Notes: generated from the letters alone by a model not told the origin. Counted from the first letter of the stretch, positions 46,062 through 58,541 are shown. The stretch: 64,000 bases of DNA from Dryococelus australis (GCA_029891345.1 CM056995.1:85313895-85377894), one strand, 5' to 3'. Made by a program: numbers and translations.

Positions 46062-49000
46062 TGGAAGGTCACCCGTTCTCTTTACCTAGTGTAGTGAATG
46101 GTAGAGCCACAAAGCTAGGGACACTTTCCTGGCAGGATCAGCTTGTAAGCTCAGAGATTGCCTTTCTCATTGCGAACTAGTGGTGCAGAGAGGGATAGCT
46201 CTCTGGGTTTGAGGAGACAAACCCTACTAGGACCTCACCGTGTTGGGACCACTGTTGAAGCTACGCGACTCGACTAACTCCTCACCTAGCTGCTGGAGGG
46301 TGAGGGTGAGTTACGGCGTGGTCAGCGGCCCCCGTACTTACACTGTTGACATGTCGACCACCTCACTCCAATTCTGGGAAAGTACCCCTCTCGGCACCCG
46401 TCCAGCTCTGAGACTAAGTCGCACGCCACAAAGACACACCTAGCCTAGCATTCGACCTAAGTCACGTTTGGGTCAGTGACAGAACTAACCAACTGAATCC
46501 ATCACGTGTCAAAGTGACCAGGAGCCTTTAAGTAAATACAGTAAAGTCCTGTGAAGACACTTTTATAGGAACTGAGATAAGATTCACACATTTTAAACAG
46601 GAAAATTTAATGGGTTAAATTACACACATTGAGTAGTCTCATTTCCAAAGGGTTCCTCTTTATGTGTACATTGATGGGAAACAGCAAAAAAAAAAAAATA
46701 TATATATATATAAAGTGCGAGTTTCTTAATTTGGCTGTACAAACTATGGTACAGATGTTATTTTTTGTCATGAACACTGTCTGTAGAAATTAGAACTTTC
46801 TGAAACCAACTATTACCCTTAAAAGTAAATAAATTTTTATTTGATATTGTTGGACAAGGGCTACATTGGAAATGGAATGAGGAAAATACTTAACATGGTT
46901 TTGCTGTACCTTACATTTTAAGACTTAACACTTAACTGGCTGCACAAAATTCTCAGCTGCAAATGTAGAGGTGATAGCATGGAACCTCTGTACGACTGAC
47001 AATGCTAAATGCTGATATAAATTATTGCTACAGCAAATTATGTATAACTAAAAAAATACTGTGTAGCATCATTTCATGCAGTGTTATACTCACTTCCCAG
47101 GCACTCTGCATTTGTATTTTGTGAATACTCTTATGCCCATGGAAGCTGACAAGTGGACCGTGACATGCAAAGTAGTGCATCTGACTGTGGCATTTTCCAA
47201 GCATCACAATCGTTCATGTAAGTATTATCAAATTAGAATAACTGTCATAAACCATTACAAAAACCTTTTTTGTCACGTCTTATTAATAATAATAAATCTG
47301 TGCAAGAAAGACTAAAAATAAACATGCATAACATTTGCCTTACCATTTGAATGATACAGCTTCAAAATTGCTGGCACGTTTGTCTAATAGAATAGCAGCA
47401 GCTTTTATTTGTCAATGTTTAAAGTACAAACTATGTTGAAGGCTATAAACCCTGTAAATGATGAACCTATTACAGAGCATAAAATCTACCTTCTCTTTTC
47501 AGACAATAGGCAACCAAGGTAAAGAGGGGAGTGAAAATAAGTACAGTATTGTAGCGGATGGAAAGGTAGTCATGAATTGTGTGGTCAGTAAAGTTGACAT
47601 TCGTTTGATCTCTACTGGGGTTTGTTTATAGAAAATAAAACATTTACGTGTATTTCAACTCTAAGAAAAAAATAATGATTTTAAACAAGTATAATGATGC
47701 ATGATGTTTACTGGCTATTTTGAATAAACAACTTTGCTTCATCTACAAGTAACAATGAACGGGTTTGTTAGAATAGAATTTCTACCAGAGCACGTACAGG
47801 GTTTTCCCTGGCCTGGGGATAGTTACAGACGTGTCAGAATTCTATGTTTCAACAATACCGCCGGCCAGTAAAATATGCTAAGCTCCTCCTCTTCTCGAGA
47901 AGATGACAATATTGTTAGTTATCAACACCTAGCTACAACCCTGAAGAAGTTCAAGGGCGCAGTGAAATTTTTGCATGCCAACAATGGCCACTCTTAGCTC
48001 TGCCTAAGTTGCGTGCACATAGCACTACCCACCACCAGGTAAACTATCCTTCGGCGGAAGCAGAATATATTCTTGTGCAGAGGCTGAAATTGTCAGTTGA
48101 TTGTCGGCTCTTGTGAGAGCCACATCTCCAGTTGGGCAGATAGCTCCACCACACTCATTCGCCCGAGTCCTGACCAGCCACCATTTTACCGCCTAGTCCT
48201 TCAGCTCACTGCCATCTACTGCAGACCTTCAGAAGCTCTCAAACCTGCGAAGTCTTCCAGAAGTCATCTGCCTCCCTTAGTTGTTTACTCCTGACATCTA
48301 ACTCCACGTGCCCTTCAGGACGTGGGCACGTGTACACAGGTAAAGTTGTCATTAGATATCTCGCCGAAACTGCCCCGAGTCAGATAAGAACCAGGTCCCC
48401 TTCACCTAGACAGTGTAGTTTACTGCTTCCGGTCAATTCTGGGTAGACACGATAAAGTATGGGCCATGTCATATCCCTCACGGAATAAACACATTCTGAA
48501 CCTAACTACTCTCTCATTATCCCTCGAGTGCTTCCAAACCAGATTACCAAAGTAAATATCTACGTCCCATAGAGTGGAGCAGGAGACCAGGTTTGCTAAT
48601 ACCAGTTGCCGCTTAGTGTAGGCCTAAGGGTTCTTCTGGACTGGGGAATTCGTACGTCAGAAAAAACACACAATTCAACAGCCACTCATTTGGTACACCA
48701 GTTGTATTGAATGGTAGAGCTACAACCACTAGTCATACCACTGCTTCAGAGGATAAGTCGCCAGACTAACTTGCACCCGTCCACTGCACTGTTTGTGTTG
48801 CCGGAGTGTGTGTTTGGTTGGTTCTGGGTTGGACCTGTCCGCTCAAGAGACTCGTCCATCGAAGTTATTGGAGCATCTCCGAGGAAACCCACTATTTGTG
48901 TTGCCGGTTGAGGAATAAGGTTGCACTCAGCATTGTTTTGGTGCGCCTAGACGGCAGAACACGCTTAGATAAGGAATACATGTTGCCTGCTATCTTACAG

Positions 49001-50540
49001 GGCAAAACTCTTGGACCTAATGCCCTACACCAAGAGATGTGGAAAGGGTGTTAGGGAACGACAGGCATCTATTGTCTACCTGGGTTGCACCCAACCCAGC
49101 AAGGCACTTTGCCAATCAATCCAAGTCGGTGGGGCTCAACTCCCAGACTCCCTGGAAGCTTCTAGGTGCCGTTCATCCCATAGTTGCTGCCTTCAACCAA
49201 GGCGAGAAGGTGCCAGTAGAAGCAATCTGCTCCTGATTCAAGTCCCAACACTACCCCAGCTTGTCGAGGACCTTCAACAGCAGCAGTTGGAGTCCCAGCT
49301 GTAGCAGTCTGTGGGAACAGTCAAGATCTCTACCAGCAGGCGCACCACAGCCAGCAAACCAACAGCACTGGTCAGCCGCCCCAGCACAGGACTGAGTAAG
49401 CTACCAGTTCCTAAGCCAACCAGCAGGCTCATAGCCAAACCAGTATCTGACTTTGTGCCAAGTCGGCAGCTGATGCGACCCACTCTATATTCAGGTCATG
49501 CCCCTGTCCAGCATTGAGATGCAGGTCACGCCAGCAAGTGCCTCCGATGAGCACTAACCAAAGTCGCTACTTTGTGACATATCATTACATTGCTCTGAAC
49601 AAGAACCTGCCGCACATCAGTATTAACAATGTGTTTAATATAGAACATGACTATATAAAAAAATTTATCGCTGTAACAAATACAGTATGTCAATATTCCA
49701 AACTCGTTGCATTGTGGTTCCAATGTATGTGCTAGCTTGTCATGGAATCTGATAAGCTGTACATTGATAGCATTCTAATAGAGTTCTTTACTCTAGCCAT
49801 GGAAAACTTAACTTTCACAGATGTATCCATGCTCAGAACAGCAACATACAGTTCACTGGACGATGAATCCTAAACATTTATGTAGTGACTTGCATTCTTA
49901 ACTGAACTATGATGAAAAAGTTTGAAGCGTTCAATGCTGTAAGCAAACTGTGTTCTGGTTCAGTTAAACAACATTAAAAACATTTTTATAACAAATTTAT
50001 TTAAACATTTCCTGAAGCCATTCTTTACAGTATCTCTCGCATGGCCAAGGTTAAGCAAAATTTAAATAAATGAAACTGGAAAACAATTTTAGCATCTCAG
50101 TTGAATCTTTAAAAACACTTAATTTTTACAGCAATCACAAAAGAGCAAGCAGATTGATATTACAACAGTTACCACAACCTTGTACAGTTTCCAAGTAAGC
50201 TATGGGCAGAATATGTACAAAATTAAACTAGGCATCCAAAACAATGTGCACGACAATAATTATCTGTTGCCGTTACCTCTGAACCAGTGTGTATATTCTG
50301 CTGAAACACAAAATCACTTAGTTTTAACTAAATTCATATTGTGTAAAAAAGACGTGTATATAGTTTATATTCTATTCACGGTTTCTTCACACTTTTAGAA
50401 TCAAACCTTTGAAAATTCTCCCCATGTATGGCATACTTAGTTATTTCCTAAATATGTCACATTTTTGTACACATTTTAAATAAAAGTACCTTATTGTTAA
50501 TTAAAGAGGTTACATGTATGCCGTTACATCGCCAGAAATA
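46062..50540. other. Unresolved region with GC-richer blocks
   Basis: 46070-46520 and 47990-49560 are GC-richer and contain several short plus-strand open frames. The frame from 49011 to 49517, broken by one TAG at 49302, ends in a Ser/Pro/Lys/Arg-rich segment (SRPSTGLSKLPVPKPTSRL) resembling a disordered tail. Similar short phrases occur at 46095 and 48700 (GTGAATGGTAGAGCCACAA versus TTGAATGGTAGAGCTACAA) and at 47815 and 48640 (CCTGGGGATAG versus ACTGGGGAATTC), hinting at a dispersed or LTR-like repeat. No reverse transcriptase, gag motif or host family recognised. 46690-46710 is a short A then TA repeat. Confidence 0.3.
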
Positions 50541-50542
50541 TA

Positions 50543-50590
50543 TAAAAGGACAGGAATTCAAGTACTTAGACTGTAATTCCTGTCCTTTTA
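50543..50590. other. Perfect 16-bp inverted repeat (hairpin)
   Basis: TAAAAGGACAGGAATT at 50543-50558 is exactly complementary to AATTCCTGTCCTTTTA at 50575-50590, with a 16-nt spacer. It could be a stem-loop in RNA, a tiny inverted-repeat element or a binding site. No host context. Confidence 0.85.
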
Positions 50591-50869
50591 GACATTTTAT
50601 TTTTGATTAAACTGAACATTCGCCTTCTTTTGATGTGTATATAATAATATTTTATTTATAAATAATATGAAGACAGAGAAAACATTGTGTCAGTAATGCC
50701 TAAATAGAAATAGTTCTTATGCAAAATATTATTTGGGTGTGCTTGAATTCAGTGTGTTGACCCTTTTGTGTAATTTTCTAGACTTGTTAACTTTGTTTGC
50801 ATGAGGTGGAGGAATATCCTGGTGGTAGAACTTCAGCAGGGCCTTTAGAAAAGTTGGAAGTAATTGTAA

Positions 50870-51055
50870 AAAAAAAAAAAACGTACACACACACATCAAA
50901 GTCGATGGGGGGGCGCTATGACAAAGCCCAATGGCCAACTTCAACGTCTGCCATGTTTTCTAGATGAAAAAATCCGGGTTTTCTCACTGGGAATCGAACC
51001 CAGGTTGTCTTGGTAGAAGGTGAGTTGTCCGACTACTACACTGCCAGAGCCCCAG
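50870..51055 (-). mobile_element. tRNA-derived SINE
   Basis: On the minus strand GGGCTCTGGCAGTGTAGTAG begins a tRNA-like head near 51052. A perfect B box GGTTCGATTCC lies at about 50993-51003 and is followed by CAGTGAGAAAACC. The expected anticodon arm does not fold cleanly, so it is a SINE head rather than a tRNA gene. The body runs about 110 bases to a C/G run and a T-rich end near 50870. It is a different head from the SINE at 36.7 kb. Confidence 0.68.
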
Positions 51056-52777
51056 ATTAGTGCGAGTTCTAAACCACTGTAAGTTACTGACGAGAATGTT
51101 CGGCCTCATTGTAGGCTGGTCTGTAAACATAGCAAGTTCGACCATCTTGCTGTGTGGCAGTGCCTTGGCACTCTGTGGGCATTTACTTTATACGACCTAC
51201 TTATGCTAAAATTTGTCAGTGTGTAAACACACTGGCAAAATTACTACAATGCAAACTGTATGTGGACAAGATAACAGGATTGTTACCTACTTGCACATGT
51301 CTCTTCTGCTGACCTTCAATTCATTGCTGCCTAACAGCAAGCAAGACTAGACGTGCTCTGTTGACAACAGAATATATATGAAAGGCTACAAAATATGTAA
51401 ATACCACTAAGGAAACTGCCTTGAAAACAATGCATTTAGGGTCTTACCACCATAAAACTTTCAGCAAGGTTGTTCATTTAAATACAGTTCATAAAATCAT
51501 AGAGAAATTCAAATAAACACAATGACAGCCAAGGCAGTTGCATTACAAAACAATTAGGAGTCATGAGTTTTTCATCTGATTAAATTTTTAACCCTAAAGA
51601 AATTTAAAAAAATAAAAATAAAGAAAACAACGGCCAAATTCAAAAACTAAAATGGCACAGTACCATCTCCCTAGCTCTTAAAAAACCATTCAACCAAAAT
51701 ATATTTTGGGTACGCTCAAAGAGATGTAAACGGCCAATAGAAACTGTTTACTTTTCTGTAAATAAAGCTTTCATAAAGTCTCCATCGTCACTGTGAAAAT
51801 GAACATTTACTTTGTCTTCCATACCTTAGAGATCAGCAATGATTTTTAAACAAACTGATACCATAATGGGGTCTCGTAGAATGCACGGAACATAAATGAA
51901 TACGGTACTAGACATGTCAGTTCCAAGTTTACAGGTATCTGAAAGCTGATTTACAAAAATTAAGAAGAGGTAGTGTTACATTTTTTGCCAATAATTATTT
52001 TTGCTGTCATTAGTTAACAAGATTATTCTAACTGTGATAAAAGCATGTCACATGGTCTTTAAATTTTTGAACATATTTCCAATGTGTACACAAATATGCT
52101 AGTTACACCTCTCACCATCTGGTGAGAGGTGTATTTACCAATGACACATTTGTGCATCAAGAGGTAATGGGCACTATGTACACTTTACAAAACCAAGGTT
52201 TGGACATTGCTCTATTGTAGCTTTTCTGAGGTGCAAAGCACTAGGTCTCCCGTACACTGAATAATAAGCAATTTATCCTGTGAGAAAGGGCACTATGTCC
52301 CATCATGGCAACGAGCACTCCTGTAATGTTCCATATTTGTGACTGTAGTGCCCTTTACCTCCATACACAGAAATGAGACAGCACAATTTTTTTTCTTCAA
52401 ACAAATATAGCAAAACATATTACCACAATTAGCTTACTTGTAACAAATAACAGAAAGAGTATCAAATGTTTCAATCGCACAAACTAGTTTACAAAATTAG
52501 GTAAAAGGAAATTGACTAGGTCATGCATCACAGTTTCAAATTACCCATGGTTTTATGTGATAGGTAGCCTACTAAACAGCAATACTTGGTTCAATGTGTT
52601 TTAACATAAATATTTGGCAGTATTTACTTAGGTTTGCTACTTGGTCCTGAACTCACAAAGTGCACATGTGTTGACAATATACAACTGCAATAATTTTACA
52701 ACAAATAACATAAACTTTGCATCCAGCACATGCTAGCAGACTAACACTACACCTCTCAGAAGTATAGCGATGGCTCC
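51056..52777 (-). other. DLAT 3' flank and UTR
   Basis: AT-rich. I see no AATAAA on the minus strand in the first 800 bases after the DLAT stop (52777 down to about 51960), so the 3' UTR is long or uses a variant signal. A 14-bp hairpin lies at 52104-52133. Confidence 0.4.
52104..52133. other. Perfect 14-bp hairpin with 2-nt loop
   Basis: TACACCTCTCACCA (52104-52117) pairs exactly with TGGTGAGAGGTGTA (52120-52133). It is about 650 bases 3' of the DLAT stop and may lie in its 3' UTR. Confidence 0.88.
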
Positions 52778-54259
52778 TTACAGCATCATCATATGAGGAT
52801 CCTCAACATACTCTTTAAACTTTGACAGCCACTGCGCTCCAACCGCTCCATCGACCACTCGATGGTCACAACTTAATGTGAATGACACGAAAGTCATCTC
52901 CTCATAACCCTTTTCTGAAGCTTTGCTTGGCACTAACCTCACGTCACTTGTGCCAACTGCTAGAATGCATGACTGTGGAGGATTGATGATTGCACAGAAA
53001 TTTTTAACTCCAAACATTCCAAGGTTAGAGATGGAGAATGTCCCTCCTTGAAACTCTTGTGGCTGCAACTTTCCTTGACGGGCTTTTGCAGCTAGAGCTC
53101 TCATGTCCTTGCTAATTGTTGCAATGCCTTTTGTATCAGCACTGAAAACTATGGGAGTTATGAGACCATTGTCTGTAGACACAGCCACACTAATATTAAC
53201 AGAATTATACTGACGAATGAAAGTGTCCATCCATGAAGAATTCACTTCAGGCACCTTCATGCAAGTCATTGCTGCAGCCTTAATTACAAAGTCATTTATG
53301 CTCAATTTACCACCTTCCTTTTCAAGTTGCTTGTTCAGTTTGCTGCGGATTTCCAGAATTTTGTCAACTCTCGCATCAATTGTCAAATAATAGTGTGGTA
53401 TAGTTTGCTTTGACTGAAGCAATCGTTTGGCAATTACTCCACGTACGTTGGAAACTGGTATATCTAAAGATGTTGCCCCAGGGAACGTTGCAGCCTTCAC
53501 AGCTTTTGATACAGCTCCCACCATTTCCCCTTGTAAGTCTGTGGACTTGATTGAACCAAACATGCCACTTCCTTTACCAACTGCTGCTAGATCTATGCCT
53601 TTCTCAGCAGCCAGCTTCCTTGCTAGAGGACTAGCATATGTTCGTTCTGTACCTGAAACACGTGACGCTACAGGATCAGCTTGTGTTTTATGAGCTGTGG
53701 CGGACACAGGAGGTGATACTGAGGCGGAGATGAGTGTTTCCACTTTCGCTGCTGCAGGCACCGGCGATCTAGGTCCCTCAGAGTCTTTGAAATCTTTGAA
53801 AGCAGCAACATCCGCTTCATTTTCAACTATCACACACACCAACTTCCCAATTGGTACATCTCTAGTCCCAGCAGGAATAAGAACTTTAGCAAGATAACCT
53901 TCATCTGGCGTTTCGAAACCAATTGTTGCTTTGTCAGTTTCGATTTCTGCCAGCAAATCTCCTTCATTTAATTTATCGCCTTCTTTCTTTGCCCAACTGA
54001 TTATAGTGCCAACTTCCATAGTCGGAGACAGGGCAGGTAGCGTCACTGTGCTGTGCGGAGGGTAACTATCAGAACTATAACGAACATACTGGTTTGTATC
54101 CCATCTCAACCTAAACACAACTTTCCTTACCAAAGGAATTCCGGACCCACTAAGTTGCCTCCTCCTTTTACACTCGACACTTAAACATCTGACATTAGAT
54201 TTTAGTGTCCTTGACGTAAAGCGTCCAATGTCATTTCGCCAGACGATCGTTCGTATCAT
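52778..54259 (-). CDS. DLAT: DLAT, pyruvate dehydrogenase complex E2, intronless
   Basis: Mitochondrial dihydrolipoamide acetyltransferase, the core of the pyruvate dehydrogenase complex. It moves the acetyl group from lipoamide to CoA. The 493 residues are complete and unbroken. Residues 1-65 form an Arg-rich, acid-poor mitochondrial presequence. One lipoyl domain spans 71-150, with the lipoyl Lys110 in EIETDKATIGFE. A Pro/Ala/Ser-rich linker covers 160-205. The E3/E1-binding domain is at 208-243 (ASPLARKLAAEKGIDLAAVG). The catalytic domain runs from 268 to 493 with GRxxAKR-like VRGVIAKRL, PHYYLTID and the active-site SCDHRVVDG (His466, Asp470). The conserved catalytic His separates it from the E3-binding protein PDHX. 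A single lipoyl domain and this length fit insect E2 better than the two-lipoyl mammalian form. The ATG at 54259 fits the presequence. No intron interrupts it, which allows a natural intronless gene or a retrocopy kept under selection. Confidence 0.96.
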   Translation of the reverse strand: MIRTIVWRNDIGRFTSRTLKSNVRCLSVECKRRRQLSGSGIPLVRKVVFRLRWDTNQYVRYSSDSYPPHSTVTLPALSPTMEVGTIISWAKKEGDKLNEGDLLAEIETDKATIGFETPDEGYLAKVLIPAGTRDVPIGKLVCVIVENEADVAAFKDFKDSEGPRSPVPAAAKVETLISASVSPPVSATAHKTQADPVASRVSGTERTYASPLARKLAAEKGIDLAAVGKGSGMFGSIKSTDLQGEMVGAVSKAVKAATFPGATSLDIPVSNVRGVIAKRLLQSKQTIPHYYLTIDARVDKILEIRSKLNKQLEKEGGKLSINDFVIKAAAMTCMKVPEVNSSWMDTFIRQYNSVNISVAVSTDNGLITPIVFSADTKGIATISKDMRALAAKARQGKLQPQEFQGGTFSISNLGMFGVKNFCAIINPPQSCILAVGTSDVRLVPSKASEKGYEEMTFVSFTLSCDHRVVDGAVGAQWLSKFKEYVEDPHMMML

Positions 54260-55103
54260 TTTAGAAACAGTGTCCTCAAAACTATTCCAATATAATAAAT
54301 TATCTACTTAGCAGCTACAGCGACCGCACTAAAAAAAAAAAATGAGTACCACATTGCCCAGAAAAATTTCTCTGTAGCAGTAGGATTTCTAAAACCTACC
54401 AACAATCGCATATCAAAAATCCTAGGACTAAGTTCTAATCATGTAAGCCTTCTATAATAAACATTACTTTTTCGTGAGACATGACTAAAACCGTGTCCGA
54501 ATTGACAAGTTTTGTTATTTTGAAAATTCGTGATTTGGTAGCTATCAATTCGGACGTTATCGACAATCACTTGTTTAGAACTCGCAACAACACTGTGCAA
54601 AATATTTTTATCTAAATTTAATTCACAAAACACTCGTAATTTTTCTGCAATCATTACTGGAATCCTTCGAATACGTTAATAAATAAGAAAATAATTTATG
54701 CAATAACGACTTTATATTTTGCTATATTGTAACATCTCAAATTTCCTAACGTCATGATAATGATATGAATGTCCGTAATTTTATGTAATTTTCGTTAAGT
54801 GTTAAAAGTGTGAATTGTTTTACATAGATTTAGTATACATATACAAGATGTTTATTTTGACAGTTTTGTTACTTAATAGTGTCGGAAATTGTTAACTTAA
54901 ATGTAAACTTTTCTATGCAACTGACATAAACATCAACAGTTTGCTTCTCTTAGAAACATTGTAGTAGAATACAGCATTCCTAAAACATTCTGGATGTAGC
55001 TGTCTTGGTGGAAGGAAGGAAGGAATAAACGAGGGGCTCCAAATGTTATGAATTTGATTTTAGTTTTAGGTTTATGCGGTCAAAAACGAGCAAATATATT
55101 CTG
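54260..55103. other. DLAT 5' flank
   Basis: AT-rich upstream region. An A-homopolymer lies at 54331-54341 and a few CpG near 54305-54330. No clear promoter motif, and no upstream coding exon is needed. Confidence 0.35.
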
Positions 55104-55200
55104 TAAACAGGGGTTACTTTGACCAGCGGGGATACTCTGACCACTAAAACGTTGAAAAGTATCCTGCTATCTAGCGTATAGAGTTTCATACAGAATTATT

Positions 55201-55444
55201 TATGTAGATTGTTCACAGTAAAGTGAGAACTCTTTAAGGCCCGTCCAAAAGGCATTAACTCATAATAAATATATTTTATTGCCGCTCCAGACGTTAACTT
55301 TTAGGAGTCGTAAATTGTTTTCACTGTGTTTATTAGTCACATTGCAATGTTTATATTATAAAGTGACAGGAAGACAGAAATCTAACGAAAAGAAAAATCC
55401 GGTAGGGAATTAAAAAGCACTCACTTTACCGTGAATCGCATATA
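55201..55444 (+). mobile_element. MITE family A, full copy inside the Tigger element
   Basis: About 244 bp. Ends TATGTAGATTGTTCACAGTA and the inverse of CTTTACCGTGAATCGCATATA. The interior shares ATAAATATATTTTATT, CCAGACGTTAACTTTTAG and GTGTTTATTAGT with the copy at 13.6 kb. Confidence 0.82.
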
Positions 55445-55739
55445 AGAGTGTAGTCATGGATGTATAGATATGGGTCTTTTTCACATTATTGTTTGAGAAC
55501 ATCTACTTGGTAGTTCTATACAAGACGACGTTTGAAAAACAAATATCTCTTTTTTCGCATTTTTGTACGTTACAAGTTATAGCAGGTTATACATTATTGT
55601 TGATCCCCGCGAGCATAGCTTGTATGGGGATCTTTAAAAAATACATTTACAACGACATTAGGATGACGGTCAAAAACTGAAAAAAAGTTTTTAAAAATTA
55701 AAACTAAGAAGTAAGCCTAATATACATACTTAATAGTGA

Positions 55740-57475
55740 GAATACATACAATTTTTATACAAATTCCTACAAAAAAAAAAAACAGAAAATAAAAAAATAA
55801 TATACATACAAACCAGCGATAGAACAGTTGCAAATTATTATACACTCCCTTTAGGTATGTGCTATTACTAATATGGCAAGACAGATGGCCAATCTTTTAT
55901 TTTAGTTAGTAGGATATATTTCAGTTTGGTTTTTAGGGCCACAGGAGTTTTACAACTTTTTAGATCATTAATCCAACCTGAAAGGTGGATGCCGACTTGC
56001 CATACTCAGTCCGAACATTACATAAAAATCTTCCACTTGAGTTTCTGGTGGTATGGTCATGTTTGGCTCTATTTGTGTCAGAGTCAGCAGGGTACTTACA
56101 CCTATGCAGTGAAAGAATTAGGCTATATTCATATATCCCCTTAATTGGCAACATTTTTTAGATTATGTAAGGTCTTTACCAGAAGTTAGTTTGAGTATGT
56201 TGAAGACAGACTTAATGCACTTGTTTTGAATTATCTGCAAAGGATGGAGAATGGTTTTTCTAGCAGCACCCCACAAAAAGATCATGTATCTAAGATGACT
56301 GTGCACCAAAGAATTATAAATTATTCTTTTAATGCTTTAGTCTACACCATGTACTCTGTTTTAACATTAGCTAGGAGGAGGATTTTGTGAATCACTATAT
56401 TTACATGTTCGCTCCACTTCAAGTGTTCGTCTATGTAAAGACCAAGATATTTAACATATTGAGCTCTCATGATAGGATAGTCATTAACTAACAGTAAAGG
56501 GTATGAACTCATGGAATGCTGAGGAGCTCTAGATACAAAAATCGAGTTTTCCCAGTATTTATTACAAGTCTATTGATTCTAAGATTTGCAGGTAGTGTGT
56601 CTAGGTCATTCTGCATCCCAGTTTCCAGCCGTTGAGGCATAGTATAATCACAGTAGGATACAACTGTGCCATCGGCAAAAAGTGTAAGTGAGCCATTTAA
56701 CCTTAAGCTACCAATGCCATTTATGTAAATCAGAAATAAAAGAGGCCCTGGAACACTCCATTGAGGAATACCAACACTGATAAGCTGGGGTAAACTTTTA
56801 TGTTTGATTATCTGAACATACTGATACCGGTTAGTTAGATAAGTTCTAAAGAGCTTTAATGCCACACCCCTTACACCATAGCTTTTGTAGTAGTATGACA
56901 TGATCGACCATGTCGAACGTCTTACCTAAGTTTATAAATATGGTACCAGCTACCTTGTTTTTATCTATTGTTTTTCGAATGCTGTCAACTGATTTAGTAG
57001 CTGCAGCCTCGGTATAATGGTTCTTTCGAAAGCCGAATTGACAGTTTGTTATAATATCATTGACTTCAATAAATTCAGCTGGTCGTCGTTTGATGGCAGT
57101 CTCAACAATTTTAGTATTACCAACACTTAGCACCGAGATTGGCCTATAGTTATTAACTGAATTGTTTTTCCCTGACTTAAAAAATTGTATGACATTGGCT
57201 ATTTTAAGCATATATGGATAGACTCCATCAGTAAATGCCTGATTTATCACATGTACTAGCATAGGTATGAGATAAGTGTTACAGGATTTAAGTATATTAA
57301 CAGGAATGTTATCAGGGCCTTGGCTTTTTTTTTTTAAGTTTATTTTTTATGAGATCAAATTCACTTTCATCTACAGGTACCATACAAATGGATTATGGAT
57401 ATCTGTCTAAAGTTTGTAGCTTATTAATGTTTTCAGAAGTGTCAGGAAAACCTTTCTTTGAGAGATCATCACCTT
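55740..57475 (-). pseudogene. LINE ORF2 relic (RT domain to 3' end)
   Basis: Minus-strand order: QGPDNIPVNILKSC near 57320, INQAFTDGVYP, NNYRPISVLSVGNTKIVE, NCQFGFRKNHYTEAAATKS, GTIFINLGKTFDMVDHVILL (first catalytic position F.D. reads FINL, Asp to Asn), GIPQWSVPGPLLFLIYINGI and LTLFADGTVVSYCD. FADD reads FADG and PQGS reads PQWS, so the enzyme is dead. A C-terminal tail follows, ending in a FQVGLM..LKTKLKY-like segment and an A/T-rich 3' end near 55740. It is a different family from the 16/23-kb LINEs. Inserted antisense in the Tigger element. Confidence 0.85.
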
Positions 57476-58487
57476 AAATCACAATGCTTTCTAGGATCAT
57501 AGTGGCAGAAACTTGTACTAGTAATTATATAATAGTGCAACCTTAAGATAGGCTCTGCCCACAGAAAGCACATGTAAAAATCAAGTTTATAACTTTAATA
57601 AATAGACAGTTGTAACACTACAGAGGACAGCGTGTCATAACAACCTTTCAATCCTACAATTTAAAAAAAAATCAAAGAAGAAAGAACTACTATCTGTTGT
57701 CAGAAAATAAATAAGATGATAATACGAATATAATTACTTTTAAAAATCAAATTTAGGATGCTCCCTAAATAGCCCATGATAACTCAATAACGATACATGC
57801 AAATGAATATTAAGCTAGATCAAATGGTCCGTGAAACTGCACTCCTGCATGTGCCATTGGCCAGCAATTAAGTCTTACATAACAACAAAAACTCTCGATT
57901 GTGTGACCTTGAGCCTCACATCAAATAATGATCAGGACTTCTGAGACTAAGCCACTTTGATGAATCACTGGCTGGAGATGTTTGAAACAAAAGTTCATTA
58001 TAAAAATTTGGTCCATGTTTAACTTTAAAGATAATATACGCCTTACTTGACATAATGTAGACACAGATACATGAAGATCTGGTTGCCATCAAAGTGAAAG
58101 GTCCACCAGACCATAAAATGTGAAACTTGGACAGTAACATTAGTCCAACACATAGATGTAGCTGTCATCAGGGGTGGACGATACTTTCCAGAACTGCAGG
58201 GCATCATTTCATCCACAAATCATTTGGCTCGGCAGGAAATCAGTAGCAACTACATACTTATTTCAATAAACTTTTTTACAGCAGTCTCCATTTCATGCCC
58301 TCTCAATTAATGTTCACACAAACATTCCAAGCAAAAACAAAAACCTCTGCCTGGTTACCTTCACAATATCTGAACATCTCCCTTGTAGTATAAATGGCAC
58401 AGGTTAACTGTAAAAAGTATAAATAGTTTTTTCAAGTGTTCATACTGTAGCTTTATCGCAATTATTTAACAACATTAAAGTACATTA

Positions 58488-58541
<54 letters not shown>

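Noticed and set aside
46062-49560. LTR retrotransposon with paired LTRs
   Set aside because: Only short imperfect phrases recur; no primer-binding site, polypurine tract or pol motif could be shown.
50990-51055. Possible functional tRNA gene on the minus strand
   Set aside because: The B box is perfect, but the acceptor and anticodon arms do not pair properly and a SINE body follows.
53427-53897. Plus-strand frames inside DLAT
   Set aside because: Shadows of the minus-strand coding sequence.
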